NCBI GenBank assembly: GCA_963821715.1
Contig: CAWGET010000002.1
Span: 1-64,000, forward strand
Source: CAWGET01 sp963821715
GTDB lineage: Bacteria > Bacteroidota > Ignavibacteria > Ignavibacteriales > Melioribacteraceae
Direction: 5' to 3'
Length of the DNA stretch: 64,000 bases
The first letter of the stretch is position 1, and every line of letters begins with the position of its first letter. The position numbers and the translations under genes were made by a program. Shown piece after piece: positions 23,872 through 32,919 of this stretch. The notes beneath the pieces are model-generated. The model did no database searches. It saw nothing but the letters and a program-made list of their open reading frames with translations, and was not told the origin of the DNA.

Positions 23872-25296
23872 ATGATTGCTTTAGTTCCAAGTTGGGCTCA
23901 TAATTACAATGAGTTTTGGGAAGCAATAAAAGCGCGAAATTTATTGTTTATCAAGTTGAGATACGCCGCTGTATTAATGCTGATAGGCTTTAGAATCCTA
24001 CCGGAAATATATACTGCCGTTCAGCTTACTTCTACGCAAAAGTTTGCGATCGAACTGATTACAATATCCATATTATTGTACAATATACTTTTTCACTATT
24101 CGAGAAAGTATTTGCAACCGGTCCCAAAGAAATTCAATCCGCTCCATTTATCCCTGACTCAGATTATTTTCGATTTAGCAGCGCTTACTTTGCTCCTATA
24201 TTATACCGGCGATATTGAGAATCCGCTCTTTATGTTTTACATATTTCATATGATCATTGGGAGCCTGATACTTCCGGGGCATGTTATTTTTATAATTGCG
24301 TCGCTAGTTATAATAGCTTTTTCTTCAATAATTTTTCTTGAATACTTTGGACTTCTCGCTCATCACCATATTAATGGTCTACTTAATACACATCTCTATA
24401 ACGAGCTATATTTTATATTACTCTTCACAATTGTATTCACTTTGATGATGTTCACAAGCGTTTATCTAGCTAATACCATAGCCAGGCAGCTTTATAAAAG
24501 AGAAAGACAATTAAAAGAAACCCTCGACAAATTGAACGAAGCTGAAATAGCAAAACAAAAATATATTATAGGAATTGTGCACGAAATAAAATCTCCTATT
24601 GCGGCGGTTCAATCATACCTGGATATTATTATGGAAGGATTTGTCGGCTCGGTAAGTAAAATAATTTTGGATAAGATAAAAAAGGCGAGAACCCGCACGG
24701 ATGAGGCGGTTCAGATGATAAATAATGTTTTACGTATTTCACAGTTGAAACAACTCGATATAATCGGTTACGAAGAAGTTAAACCGGAAGAAATATTGAT
24801 CAAACTTGTCAGGCGCTATTCTGAAAAATATAGTAAAAAAAGCGTGGATGTTAAATTAGAAGACGAGAGAGAAGTAAAGAGTCCGATTGAAGCTGATAAG
24901 ATTTTGCTGGAGATGGCATTCACTAATATACTTGGCAACTCTATTAAATACGCTAGGAAAAATGGAAATGTTGAAGTGCGGCTCACCGAGGCGCAGGAAA
25001 AAATTGAAATTGAATTTTGCGACGACGGAATTGGAATTCCTCCTGAAGAGTTTAAAGATATATTCAATCAATTTTACCGGGCTTCCAATGTGGATAATGA
25101 TAAGTTTGAAGGAAGCGGACTTGGACTATCCTTGGTTAAAGAAATTATTGAGCGTCACGGCGGAACAATCAACGTTCAAAGTCCATCGAGATTGGGAGAC
25201 GAAGTAAGTCCGGGAACTTCTTTCGTCATCAGACTTCCAAAGAAATATCTTGAGCAGAAGCGTGAAAACGGACCTATTGAATTTCAGGAATACTAA
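23872..25296 (+). CDS. Membrane-bound sensor histidine kinase
   Basis: A 474-residue kinase. Residues 25-205 contain about six hydrophobic segments forming an integral membrane sensor without a large periplasmic domain. A short coiled linker (208-228) leads to HisKA with H237 (GIVHEIKSPIAA), and HATPase motifs follow (NILGNSIKYARKNG, FCDDGIGIP, FEGSGLGLSLVKE). HEIKSP is a usual variant of the H-box. No cognate response regulator is adjacent. The gene follows the hydrogenase terminator, so it is probably a separate unit, and it overlaps the convergent ispE gene by 23 bp at the 3' end. Confidence 0.88.
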   Translation: MIALVPSWAHNYNEFWEAIKARNLLFIKLRYAAVLMLIGFRILPEIYTAVQLTSTQKFAIELITISILLYNILFHYSRKYLQPVPKKFNPLHLSLTQIIFDLAALTLLLYYTGDIENPLFMFYIFHMIIGSLILPGHVIFIIASLVIIAFSSIIFLEYFGLLAHHHINGLLNTHLYNELYFILLFTIVFTLMMFTSVYLANTIARQLYKRERQLKETLDKLNEAEIAKQKYIIGIVHEIKSPIAAVQSYLDIIMEGFVGSVSKIILDKIKKARTRTDEAVQMINNVLRISQLKQLDIIGYEEVKPEEILIKLVRRYSEKYSKKSVDVKLEDEREVKSPIEADKILLEMAFTNILGNSIKYARKNGNVEVRLTEAQEKIEIEFCDDGIGIPPEEFKDIFNQFYRASNVDNDKFEGSGLGLSLVKEIIERHGGTINVQSPSRLGDEVSPGTSFVIRLPKKYLEQKRENGPIEFQEY

Positions 25297-26113
25297 TAAA
25301 TTTATAATAATTAGCGGGAAATATTTTGACGGCGGATTCGGCTTCTTCAAGATTATTAAATAATCCGTATACTGTTGAGCCCGTGCCTGACATAGACGCA
25401 AAAGAGGCGCCGCTTTCGTAAAGAATGTCTTTTATTTTTTTGATTTCCGGATAAACTTCAAAAATATTTTTTTCAAAATCATTTTTTAGATGATCTTTAT
25501 AATCGCCAATGTTTTGGGGCTTTATAACACCGAAATCTATTTCTTCATTATCCGGTTGAATATTTTGAAACGCTTCCTTTGTGGAAATATGAATTCCCGG
25601 ATTTACGATAAGGATATATTTATCGATTTCGAAATCTATGAATTCCAAAATTTCTCCACGCGATTTACCGATTGCAGGTTTTGGTTTAATGAAGAAGGGC
25701 ACATCGGAGCCAAGCGATAAGGCTATTTTGATCAATTTTTTGTAACTAAATTTAAGATCGAACATATCGTTTAGCGCTGCGATAACTGCCGCTGCGTCTG
25801 AGCTCCCGCCTCCGAGTCCGGCGCCTGCGGGAATATTTTTATGCAGTCTGATCCTTACGTTAAATATCTTTTCTGACTCGGCTTCCATTTTTTCTTTTGC
25901 CCGGATTACCAGGTTATCAGATTCATTTTCGGTCACGCGAATATTAGAAATAAAATTGAAATTATCCGATCGTTCAATTATCAATTCGTCATAAAGATCA
26001 TGTATCGGATAAAAAAGAGTATGCAGATTATGGAAGCCGTCGCTCCGTTTTGAAAGAATACGCAAACCTAAATTTATTTTTGCGGGAGCTTTAATATTTA
26101 TTTTTTTGATCAA
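25274..26113 (-). CDS. ispE: 4-diphosphocytidyl-2-C-methyl-D-erythritol kinase
   Basis: A 279-residue GHMP kinase that phosphorylates CDP-methylerythritol in the non-mevalonate isoprenoid pathway, using ATP in the cytoplasm. The N-terminal signature KAPAKINLGLRI, the ATP loop PAGAGLGGGSSDAAA (about 95-109) and a C-terminal GTGSTVYGLF are all present. Length is normal. It overlaps the upstream homocysteine methyltransferase-like gene by 23 bp and the convergent kinase gene by 23 bp. Confidence 0.94.
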   Translation of the reverse strand: MIKKINIKAPAKINLGLRILSKRSDGFHNLHTLFYPIHDLYDELIIERSDNFNFISNIRVTENESDNLVIRAKEKMEAESEKIFNVRIRLHKNIPAGAGLGGGSSDAAAVIAALNDMFDLKFSYKKLIKIALSLGSDVPFFIKPKPAIGKSRGEILEFIDFEIDKYILIVNPGIHISTKEAFQNIQPDNEEIDFGVIKPQNIGDYKDHLKNDFEKNIFEVYPEIKKIKDILYESGASFASMSGTGSTVYGLFNNLEEAESAVKIFPANYYKFISIPEIQ

Positions 26114-26975
26114 AGTAATTCCTCAATATCCTTGTATGCTCGGGACCTGAACCGCAGCAGGAACCGATAAAGAGTAAATCATCGTTTATTATTTTTTTGA
26201 TATATTCCAAATATTGCGCGGGACTAACACCGCACGAAATCTCTTTATCATTGAAATTGCCGGAGCCGCAATTTAAATAAATTCCCCACGGATAATTTAG
26301 TGAATAATTATTCAGAAATGAGACAGCGGTTTCTGGTCGAATGCAATTTAGACCTATAGCCGAAGGTTTATAATCTATAATTAAATCTAAAACTTCCGTT
26401 AAATATTCTCCGCTTAAAATTTTAAAATCATCTGTAAAGAATACACTTATCATCCATTCAATATTTTTGGAAGCGCTGTATTCGCAGATTATTTTTATTT
26501 CATCGAGATGACTTTGTGATTCGTTCAAAATAATATCGCAGCCGTTTTCCCAAAGAAGTTCAATATGTTTATGATGATTATCAATTAATTCTCTTTGCGA
26601 TAGTGTTCTTTCTTTTTGATAAGAATCCTCTGCGGGCGGATTTGATCCGGCGATTATTACATCTTGATTTTCAACAGCTTCCTTTGCGCGATCAACTCCG
26701 GCTTTAACGAAGGATCCCAAATTTATTTGAAGTCCGGATTTTTTAATAGAAGCCGGATTCGTGCGAAATGTATTGGTCGTTATTATATCGGCGCCGGCTT
26801 CAATATATTTTTTGTGAATATCAATTACTTCTTCCGGAACTTGAATATTCGCCGTGCTTGACCATAAAACCGGATTTTGACTTAATCCGCTTTGCTGGAG
26901 CAGACTCCCGATCGCTCCGTCGAGTATCAGAGGTATGCGCTTTTTATATTTTGTTTCAATTAAAAGATTTCGCAT
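26091..26975 (-). CDS. Homocysteine S-methyltransferase family protein
   Basis: About 294 residues from the ATG at 26975. The longer frame to 27053 adds 26 residues that do not look like the family. It is a Zn-dependent TIM-barrel enzyme that transfers a methyl group from S-methylmethionine or a similar donor to homocysteine. LDGAIGSLLQ opens the barrel, TTNTFRTN is the substrate strand, and the Zn ligands appear as LNC in GLNCIRP and the Cys pair in GSCCGSGP. It resembles MmuM or the N-terminal domain of MetH; no cobalamin domain follows. The exact methyl donor cannot be read. It is transcribed with ispE. Confidence 0.87.
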   Translation of the reverse strand: MRNLLIETKYKKRIPLILDGAIGSLLQQSGLSQNPVLWSSTANIQVPEEVIDIHKKYIEAGADIITTNTFRTNPASIKKSGLQINLGSFVKAGVDRAKEAVENQDVIIAGSNPPAEDSYQKERTLSQRELIDNHHKHIELLWENGCDIILNESQSHLDEIKIICEYSASKNIEWMISVFFTDDFKILSGEYLTEVLDLIIDYKPSAIGLNCIRPETAVSFLNNYSLNYPWGIYLNCGSGNFNDKEISCGVSPAQYLEYIKKIINDDLLFIGSCCGSGPEHTRILRNYFDQKNKY

Positions 26976-27153
26976 TTGTATTTGTTTTCTTGAAACAATT
27001 ACCGGGATTCGATTAAAAAATAATAACTTGTCATTTGAATCCGAACTTAGCATGAGAGAAAATATTTTTAGAGTTGATCAAAAGATAGTTCCTCACTTCG
27101 ATCATCGAAATAACTCTGTTAGATCACCCGGGCCAATTTCCGTCAACAGAATT

Positions 27154-28275
27154 CTATTTGGATTCAAAATAAGTTATTACTTCTTTTTCAATTCGTTCAA
27201 GGTCAATCATCTGAATACATTCTAAATTGTAAGGACAAACTTTCTTCCAACAAGGTGAACAGAAAAGGTCTTCGGGAAATAATTTAATTCCGCGGTCGAA
27301 CAGGTCGATCTCAGTCCAGCAGCTTAATCCGAACCAGGCAATTACATACTTTTTCAGGGCGATGGCGAGATGCATTCCAAAAGAATCACCCGTTATTATT
27401 ACATCAGGAACCGATTCGTAGATTGCGCCTTTTCTTACTCCATCTTTCGTCGGTGTATTAATTATTTTTCCCTCGAACCTATTATATAGTTCATCGTTGC
27501 GTTCCGTATCTTCTGGTCCGCCGAGAAGCATAATTTTATATTTTCCGTAACTCAGAAACTTATTTATTAAATATTCATGCTGTGCGAGAGTCATTTTCTT
27601 ATTCGGAAAAAGTTCGGAACATCCGGTATTAAAACCAATGACTTTATCTTCAGAATTTATTCCAATTTCGGATTTATATTTTTCTATAAATTCAGTTTCG
27701 TCTTCCGAAAAATTAAAAACGTATTCATCTCTCACATAATCAATCTCAAAAGTTTCCGCAAGATAATCCTCGCCGGTTCTTTCATTAACTTTAAATTTTA
27801 AATGATCGTCCATTCCTAAGTTATAATTATATTCGGCTCCCTTGTTCAACGGAATAATTTGTCCGGAGTCGTTCATACCAAATCCTAATTTCTTTTTTGC
27901 ATTCAAACTCATCATCAGCGATCCGGCTCTTTGCGATTTATCCACATTCATCGCAATATCATATTCTATATTCTGAACAATCGAGATGGATTCAAAATTA
28001 TGGACAAAGACTTTATCTAAGTAAGGATTATTATCTAAAAGCGGCGCGGCGTTTTTAAGAGTGATCCAATGAATTGTCGAATCCGGATATTTTCTTTTTA
28101 ACTCTGGTATTCTAGCAGTCGTCATAAGAACGTCGCCCATCGCGTCCAGATTAATTATCAAAATCTTTACGCCGATCTCAATTTTATCCTTGCATCCATC
28201 AAGCCAGCAATTATGATCGGGATAGCAAGGTTTGTAACCTGTAAATCTTTTACAATCAGGAATTTCTTTCTTCAT
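27154..28275 (-). CDS. Glycosyltransferase family 9 protein (heptosyltransferase-like)
   Basis: A GT-B glycosyltransferase of family GT9 (about 373 residues), likely adding a sugar to LPS core or a related surface glycan from the cytoplasmic face. The start is the ATG at 28275; a TTG at 28287 is in frame. A Cys-rich N-terminus (CKRF, KPCYPDHNCWLDGC) precedes the Rossmann strand KILIINLDAMGDVLMTT. The C-terminal domain carries GFNTGCS, LLGGPED and TGDSFGMHLAIAL. A second Cys group near the end (FCSPCWKKVCPYNLEC) is typical of this GT9 subset. It overlaps the next GT9 gene by about 20 bp. Confidence 0.87.
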   Translation of the reverse strand: MKKEIPDCKRFTGYKPCYPDHNCWLDGCKDKIEIGVKILIINLDAMGDVLMTTARIPELKRKYPDSTIHWITLKNAAPLLDNNPYLDKVFVHNFESISIVQNIEYDIAMNVDKSQRAGSLMMSLNAKKKLGFGMNDSGQIIPLNKGAEYNYNLGMDDHLKFKVNERTGEDYLAETFEIDYVRDEYVFNFSEDETEFIEKYKSEIGINSEDKVIGFNTGCSELFPNKKMTLAQHEYLINKFLSYGKYKIMLLGGPEDTERNDELYNRFEGKIINTPTKDGVRKGAIYESVPDVIITGDSFGMHLAIALKKYVIAWFGLSCWTEIDLFDRGIKLFPEDLFCSPCWKKVCPYNLECIQMIDLERIEKEVITYFESK

Positions 28276-29326
28276 AAATCTCTTCAAAAAATGGTTTTAA
28301 TTTATTAATCGTTTCTTCAAATTCTAATTTATCAAAATTCGGTTCTTCTGTTATCACACAACCGAATTTAGATTTGTATGGAGACCAGATCATATCGTTA
28401 GTATTGTATTTAACATAAATTCCAAAAACCGGAATTTGAAATGCCGAGGCGATATGCACAACCGAAGTATCCGGTGTAAATAAAAAATCGAGTTTTGAGA
28501 TCATCGCAGAAAACTCATTAAAATCGGGCGAATAATAGATTTTAATTTTATTATGAGATATATCCTGCGCTTTATCAAGGTCGCGGGTTGAGCAGAGAAG
28601 AACTAAATTAATATTATAATTTTGAAAATAATTTATCAAATCCCTAAAGCGCTGCTTTCCCCAAAATCGGGAATAGCTTCCAGCAGAGATATTTATACCG
28701 ACCAAAAATTTATTTTCCGGAAAAATCTTGTTCAAATAGTTTTTAACATGCTGTAAGGAAGTATCGTCAACTTTGTATTGAATGTTAATGTCCTGATCTG
28801 TAATATCAATGTCAAAGAGTTTTGCGAGACTATTCATCCGGTCAATGATATGATTTGTTTCAGGATCGGGCCGTTTTACCGTATGCGTAAAAATAACTTC
28901 GTTCTCTTTTTCAAGACCAAATTTATAATTAATTTTCAGCGAGGCGATCATAAAACTAACGGTTGTGGAAACGTCGTCGTGAAGATCAACTACAACGTCA
29001 AACTTTTCATTTGTAATTTTTTTCCTCAGCAGAATAAGTTCTCTTAATTTTTTGTTGAAGACAAAGACTTCGTCAACGAAAGGATTTTTTCGAAATATAA
29101 AATGATTCTTAGAATCTGCTAAAACAAAAATCTGTGCGCCGGTTTTTTCTTTTACAATTTTTAGGAGGGGAGTAGTTACAAGCGCGTCGCCTATTTTATT
29201 CAAACGAATAAATAATATCTTGCTTCTTTCATTGAACTCGGGAATTCCGTTACCGGAAGAACCTGAATTGAAAAACAAAAGCGCCCTAAGTAAAAAATTT
29301 TTTATTATTGATTCAATTTTTTTCAT
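28256..29326 (-). CDS. Glycosyltransferase family 9 protein
   Basis: A 356-residue GT9 protein. A hydrophobic or amphipathic N-terminal helix (IIKNFLLRALLFF) may hold it on the membrane. The first Rossmann motif is ILFIRLNKIGDALVTT, then DVVVDLHDDVS. The donor-binding domain holds VGINISAGSYSRFWG, and FTPDTSVVHIASAF carries the conserved DTS/H segment. It is the second of three consecutive GT9 genes, overlapping the first by about 20 bp and the third by 14 bp. They probably act in sequence on one glycan. Confidence 0.87.
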   Translation of the reverse strand: MKKIESIIKNFLLRALLFFNSGSSGNGIPEFNERSKILFIRLNKIGDALVTTPLLKIVKEKTGAQIFVLADSKNHFIFRKNPFVDEVFVFNKKLRELILLRKKITNEKFDVVVDLHDDVSTTVSFMIASLKINYKFGLEKENEVIFTHTVKRPDPETNHIIDRMNSLAKLFDIDITDQDINIQYKVDDTSLQHVKNYLNKIFPENKFLVGINISAGSYSRFWGKQRFRDLINYFQNYNINLVLLCSTRDLDKAQDISHNKIKIYYSPDFNEFSAMISKLDFLFTPDTSVVHIASAFQIPVFGIYVKYNTNDMIWSPYKSKFGCVITEEPNFDKLEFEETINKLKPFFEEIYEERNS

Positions 29327-30371
29327 TTAATCTCATCGAAAGAGAATTTTTCTCATCAATTATTTTTACTTTCTCCAACACTCGTTCAACAGGTAAATCT
29401 CTGAAACATTCATGATTAAACGGACATTCCAGCAAATTACAGCCGATGCAATGTAAATCTTCAAGCCTAAGATATTCATGCTTATCGCCGTAAGGTCCCT
29501 GCAGTTTTGGATCTGTCGGTCCGTGAAGACTAAGAGTCGGGGTTCCAACCGCGGTAGAAATATGCATCGGACCGCTGTCGTTCGCAATTAGAATATCGCA
29601 TTCTTCAATCAGGGCAGCCATCTGACGGATCGAAGTGGGTGGAGCGAATACTGATTCATTTATCATTAATGATTTTATTTCTTCGGCTTCCGCTTTATCG
29701 GCCGGGCCCCAGATAATTAATATTTTAGCGTTGAATTTATTCACAATGGAATCAGCTATCTCTGCAAATTTTTCCGGATCGCATTTTTTAGACGGCCATC
29801 CGCCGCTCGGACTGATTCCGCAAATCATTTCATTCGCAGGAAAATTTGTTTTAATAAAATCTTCCGCAAATTTTCTGTCTTCTGAAGTAAGTCCAAAAAG
29901 TAATTTCTTTTCAGATGCTTTTATTCCGATTCTCTTTAGAAATTCTAAATGAAGTTCGGCTGCATGAAATTTATCCCGCTCAGCAGGACCGAATAAATTG
30001 TATGCGTATTTTCTTCCTTTGTAAGGAAAGCCGGCGCGGTATTTTGCGCCTGATAATTTTGTGATCTGCGCCGTCGCCGGATTGGAAAATAAGTCGAGAA
30101 CCAAATCGTATTTCTTTTTTCTAATTGAAAAAAATAATTTGAATCGCTCAAATGAACTTTTTCTATTAAAAATCAATACTTCATTTATTTCATTTATAAA
30201 TTCCAGAGCAGGTCTGCTTGCTGCTTCGGTAAGAAAATCAATATCGGCTTGGGGAAACTCCTTGCGCAAATTGTCAATCACAATTGTAGATAAAATTACG
30301 TCTCCAATTCCGCGCAATTTTATCAGTAATATTTTTTTTATCTCATCTTTTTTAATTTTCAGTTCGGTCAT
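29313..30371 (-). CDS. Glycosyltransferase family 9 protein (heptosyltransferase-like)
   Basis: A 352-residue GT9 protein with the acceptor domain (ILLIKLRGIGDVILST) and donor domain (GISPSGGWPSKKC, IIWGPAD, ANDSGPMHISTAVGTP, HGPTDP). DSGPMH is the classic ADP-heptose-binding element of WaaC/WaaF-type enzymes. A C-terminal Cys group (CIGCNLLECPFNHECF) resembles that of the gene at 27154. Overlaps at both ends suggest an operon running from the rhodanese-like gene through the GT9 cluster. Confidence 0.9.
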   Translation of the reverse strand: MTELKIKKDEIKKILLIKLRGIGDVILSTIVIDNLRKEFPQADIDFLTEAASRPALEFINEINEVLIFNRKSSFERFKLFFSIRKKKYDLVLDLFSNPATAQITKLSGAKYRAGFPYKGRKYAYNLFGPAERDKFHAAELHLEFLKRIGIKASEKKLLFGLTSEDRKFAEDFIKTNFPANEMICGISPSGGWPSKKCDPEKFAEIADSIVNKFNAKILIIWGPADKAEAEEIKSLMINESVFAPPTSIRQMAALIEECDILIANDSGPMHISTAVGTPTLSLHGPTDPKLQGPYGDKHEYLRLEDLHCIGCNLLECPFNHECFRDLPVERVLEKVKIIDEKNSLSMRLNEKN

Positions 30372-30810
30372 AGTTTTTCATCGATAAAAATTTTGACTCT
30401 CGGAAGAGAAGGGGAACGCTTAGAATAATTAAAAATAAATTCTCAAGAATTTTCTGAAGCCCGACCTTCTGTGCTCTAACAGTTCCGAAACATCCGCAAT
30501 CGATATCCAATCCTCTCGTAATTGCAATTAAAATCAGAACATTAAAGATAATCAATAAGAATAGAATTATTAAGCTATTTTCCTTTGTCCGTAAACCAAA
30601 CATTAAAAGTAGTCCGGCGACTAATTCAAACCAGGGTAGAATTACCGCTATTAAATTAATGATAAACTCGGAAAATATTCTGTAATTGGAAATTGACTCG
30701 GCAAAAAGTTGAGGATTGGAAATTTTTTCAATGCCTGAAAAAACAAAGATGATCCCTAGGAATACTCTTACCGCAAACAAAAAATATTTATTTAGTATCA
30801 GAGTTTTCAT
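30352..30810 (-). CDS. MauE/DoxX-like integral membrane protein
   Basis: A 152-residue protein from the ATG at 30810, which overlaps the TGA of the rhodanese gene (ATGA). Four hydrophobic helices are arranged as in the DoxX/MauE group, with VFSGIEKISNP after helix 1 and a short motif, CGCFG, between helices 3 and 4. This Cys motif is common in MauE-like proteins linked to thiol or redox delivery in the membrane. Coupling to the rhodanese suggests a joint sulfur or disulfide task. The exact role is unknown. Confidence 0.78.
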   Translation of the reverse strand: MKTLILNKYFLFAVRVFLGIIFVFSGIEKISNPQLFAESISNYRIFSEFIINLIAVILPWFELVAGLLLMFGLRTKENSLIILFLLIIFNVLILIAITRGLDIDCGCFGTVRAQKVGLQKILENLFLIILSVPLLFRESKFLSMKNYDRTEN

Positions 30811-31295
30811 TCGAAAGGTAGCCCTTCCTTCAGCCAACTATTCCAGCCGCCTTCAAAGACCAATAAATTAGCGTAGCCTTTCTTTGCCAGCTTTTCAGCA
30901 AGTTTCTCGCTCGTTCCGCAATCTTCATCGGAACAATAAACAACGTATAAAATATTTTTATCCGGAATAATTTCTTCGGGCACAAGGTCTTCAAATTTAT
31001 ATTCCGGTAAGTTGATTGCTCCTTTTATGTGTCCTTCATCAAAATCCCAATTATCGCGCGCATCAATAAAAATAACTTCTTCATCATCTAAAAGTTTTTT
31101 CGCCTGATTCAAATTGATTTTCGGAATTATGAATCCCAATTCATTATTCAGTGATTGTTTAGTTTGATCGGAATCTTCAGAATTAAAAATATTTATCCCG
31201 CGCGGAGAAAACGAATTATATCCCAGCCCAATAACGGCAGCAAAAATGAATAGAGCAAGAATAAATTTAAAAGATAAATTCTTCATCTCAATCAT
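30807..31295 (-). CDS. Membrane-anchored rhodanese-like sulfurtransferase
   Basis: A 162-residue protein with an N-terminal membrane anchor or signal peptide (8-26) and one rhodanese domain (60-162) exposed outside the cytoplasm. The active Cys is C121 in VVYCSDEDCG; a second Cys four residues on is unusual and could form a disulfide with it. The domain opens with VIFIDARDNWDFDEGHIKGAIN and ends FEGGWNSWL. It overlaps rqcH by 8 bp and the MauE-like gene by 4 bp. An alternative start at 31286 would shorten it by three residues. Confidence 0.86.
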   Translation of the reverse strand: MIEMKNLSFKFILALFIFAAVIGLGYNSFSPRGINIFNSEDSDQTKQSLNNELGFIIPKINLNQAKKLLDDEEVIFIDARDNWDFDEGHIKGAINLPEYKFEDLVPEEIIPDKNILYVVYCSDEDCGTSEKLAEKLAKKGYANLLVFEGGWNSWLKEGLPFE

Positions 31296-32901
31296 TAACC
31301 GGTTTGCAGTTTTCCGGTATCTCCGGTTTTACCATTAAAACTTTTTCTTTCATCACGGAAACTTTTCCCGGCTCCATTCCTTTCTTTTTAGAAACATATT
31401 TTGCAAAAGTGTAAGCAACTGGCGCAAGACCTGCGGTTTTTGCTTTGCTGTAAAAAGCGGCAACAGCAGCGGCTGTTTGCAATACATTCTTCGGGATTCC
31501 GTCTTTCGGATTATCACTGCGAAGCAGAACGTGCGATCCGGGAAGTCCCCGAGCGTGAAACCAGTAATCATTTTGTTTCGAAAATTTTACGGATAAATAA
31601 TCGTTGCTCTTTCCGTCCTTACCAACAAACAAATGATATTTGTCGTCAATTAAAAATCTTCTATAATTAAAATTATCGTCCATTTTTACTTTATTTTTTT
31701 TCTTATCAAGTCCAAATTCTTTACGCAATACTTCAAGTTCATTTAAGGTTTCTGAAGCTTCAAATTTCTCAAAAGCGGTTTTGTAAAGATGATATTCTTT
31801 TTCGGTTTCTTCAAATAATTCTATTGAGGTTTTATAATTGATTCTTTCGGCTCTCGATTTATCGAAGTAATTATCTATATTTTCTTGAGGAGAAAGTTTT
31901 TCATCCAAAGGTATTTTAACTTCTTGTCCTGTAAAATCATCAAGCGAAATTTCTTTCATCCCTTTCTGAAGTTTGTTTTTATATGTGAGCAGCAGCGTTC
32001 CATAATTTTTATAAATATCTTCTTTACTGCCGGATTCGATTCTTGTTTTCAAATTGTTCAGTTTATTCGATATCTTTCCGAGCCGCTTAATAAGAAAATC
32101 GGATGTTTCTTTTTTTAGCCGGAATTCTTTCTTCCACTTGAATTCTCTCGAAACAAAGTATTGAAGAGCATCCGAGTAGTCATCGAACAATTTTTCTTCC
32201 GAAGAAATATTTTCATCGTAAAATGAAACGGGACGGATATAAACTTTCCCTTGCTTCGAATCGGCGGAAATTCTGATCTTCGAGTTATAAACTTCTGAAA
32301 TTATTTGAGAAAGAATTTCATTTTTCGATTCACCTTCTTTCCATCTCACTTTAGCTTCGTTAATTATTTCTTTTTGAAGAAATGGGAATTCTTTTTTTAT
32401 TTCAGCAAAGGAGTAATCTTCAAATTCTGAAAAGTCGGGATAAATAAACTGATCCGAAAAATTTGTCTGCTCCAACTCTTTTTTGATCGAGTCCGAATCA
32501 CCTGAATATTTTTTCTTAAATAAGAACAATTCATCCTTCTGCTTAATAACAATGTTTGTCCTCGGACCGCGGATCAAAAAATAGAGGGAAGAATTATCCA
32601 GATTGAATTTAATTATCCTGTCGATTACAGCAATTTCGATATTTAATATTTTCGCGGGAAGAATCTCTTCAAAAAAATTTACAGTATTTTTTTTGGCTTT
32701 GTGATGAGACGATTTATAAACAAAATATGGCTGATTCTGATCAGCCGATATTTCAATATGCGCATCGGGATTTTCCGGAGAGGAAATATTCAGCAGTAGT
32801 TTATTCTTTTCCTGAGAAAAAATTTCATAGATCTTTTCTCCAGAAACAATCCAGTTTAATTCTTTTACGCATCTATTTAAATAAAAATAATTTGAAAACA
32901 T
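31288..32901 (-). CDS. rqcH: Ribosome quality control protein RqcH (NFACT family)
   Basis: A 537-residue NFACT protein. It binds large subunits blocked by nascent chain-tRNA and recruits tRNA-Ala to add C-terminal alanine tails that mark the chain for decay. The N-terminal NFACT-N domain carries the DR pair (D94-R95 in VIDRIIKF) needed for tail synthesis in characterised homologues. HhH and coiled-coil regions (250-390) follow. The NFACT-R domain (about 425-515) has DYWFHARGLPGSHVLLR. The C-terminal NFACT-C domain seems absent or very short. It is translated just ahead of the rhodanese gene, with an 8-bp overlap. Confidence 0.9.
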   Translation of the reverse strand: MFSNYFYLNRCVKELNWIVSGEKIYEIFSQEKNKLLLNISSPENPDAHIEISADQNQPYFVYKSSHHKAKKNTVNFFEEILPAKILNIEIAVIDRIIKFNLDNSSLYFLIRGPRTNIVIKQKDELFLFKKKYSGDSDSIKKELEQTNFSDQFIYPDFSEFEDYSFAEIKKEFPFLQKEIINEAKVRWKEGESKNEILSQIISEVYNSKIRISADSKQGKVYIRPVSFYDENISSEEKLFDDYSDALQYFVSREFKWKKEFRLKKETSDFLIKRLGKISNKLNNLKTRIESGSKEDIYKNYGTLLLTYKNKLQKGMKEISLDDFTGQEVKIPLDEKLSPQENIDNYFDKSRAERINYKTSIELFEETEKEYHLYKTAFEKFEASETLNELEVLRKEFGLDKKKNKVKMDDNFNYRRFLIDDKYHLFVGKDGKSNDYLSVKFSKQNDYWFHARGLPGSHVLLRSDNPKDGIPKNVLQTAAAVAAFYSKAKTAGLAPVAYTFAKYVSKKKGMEPGKVSVMKEKVLMVKPEIPENCKPVND

Positions 32902-32919
32902 AAGTTTGCCGGAAACAAA

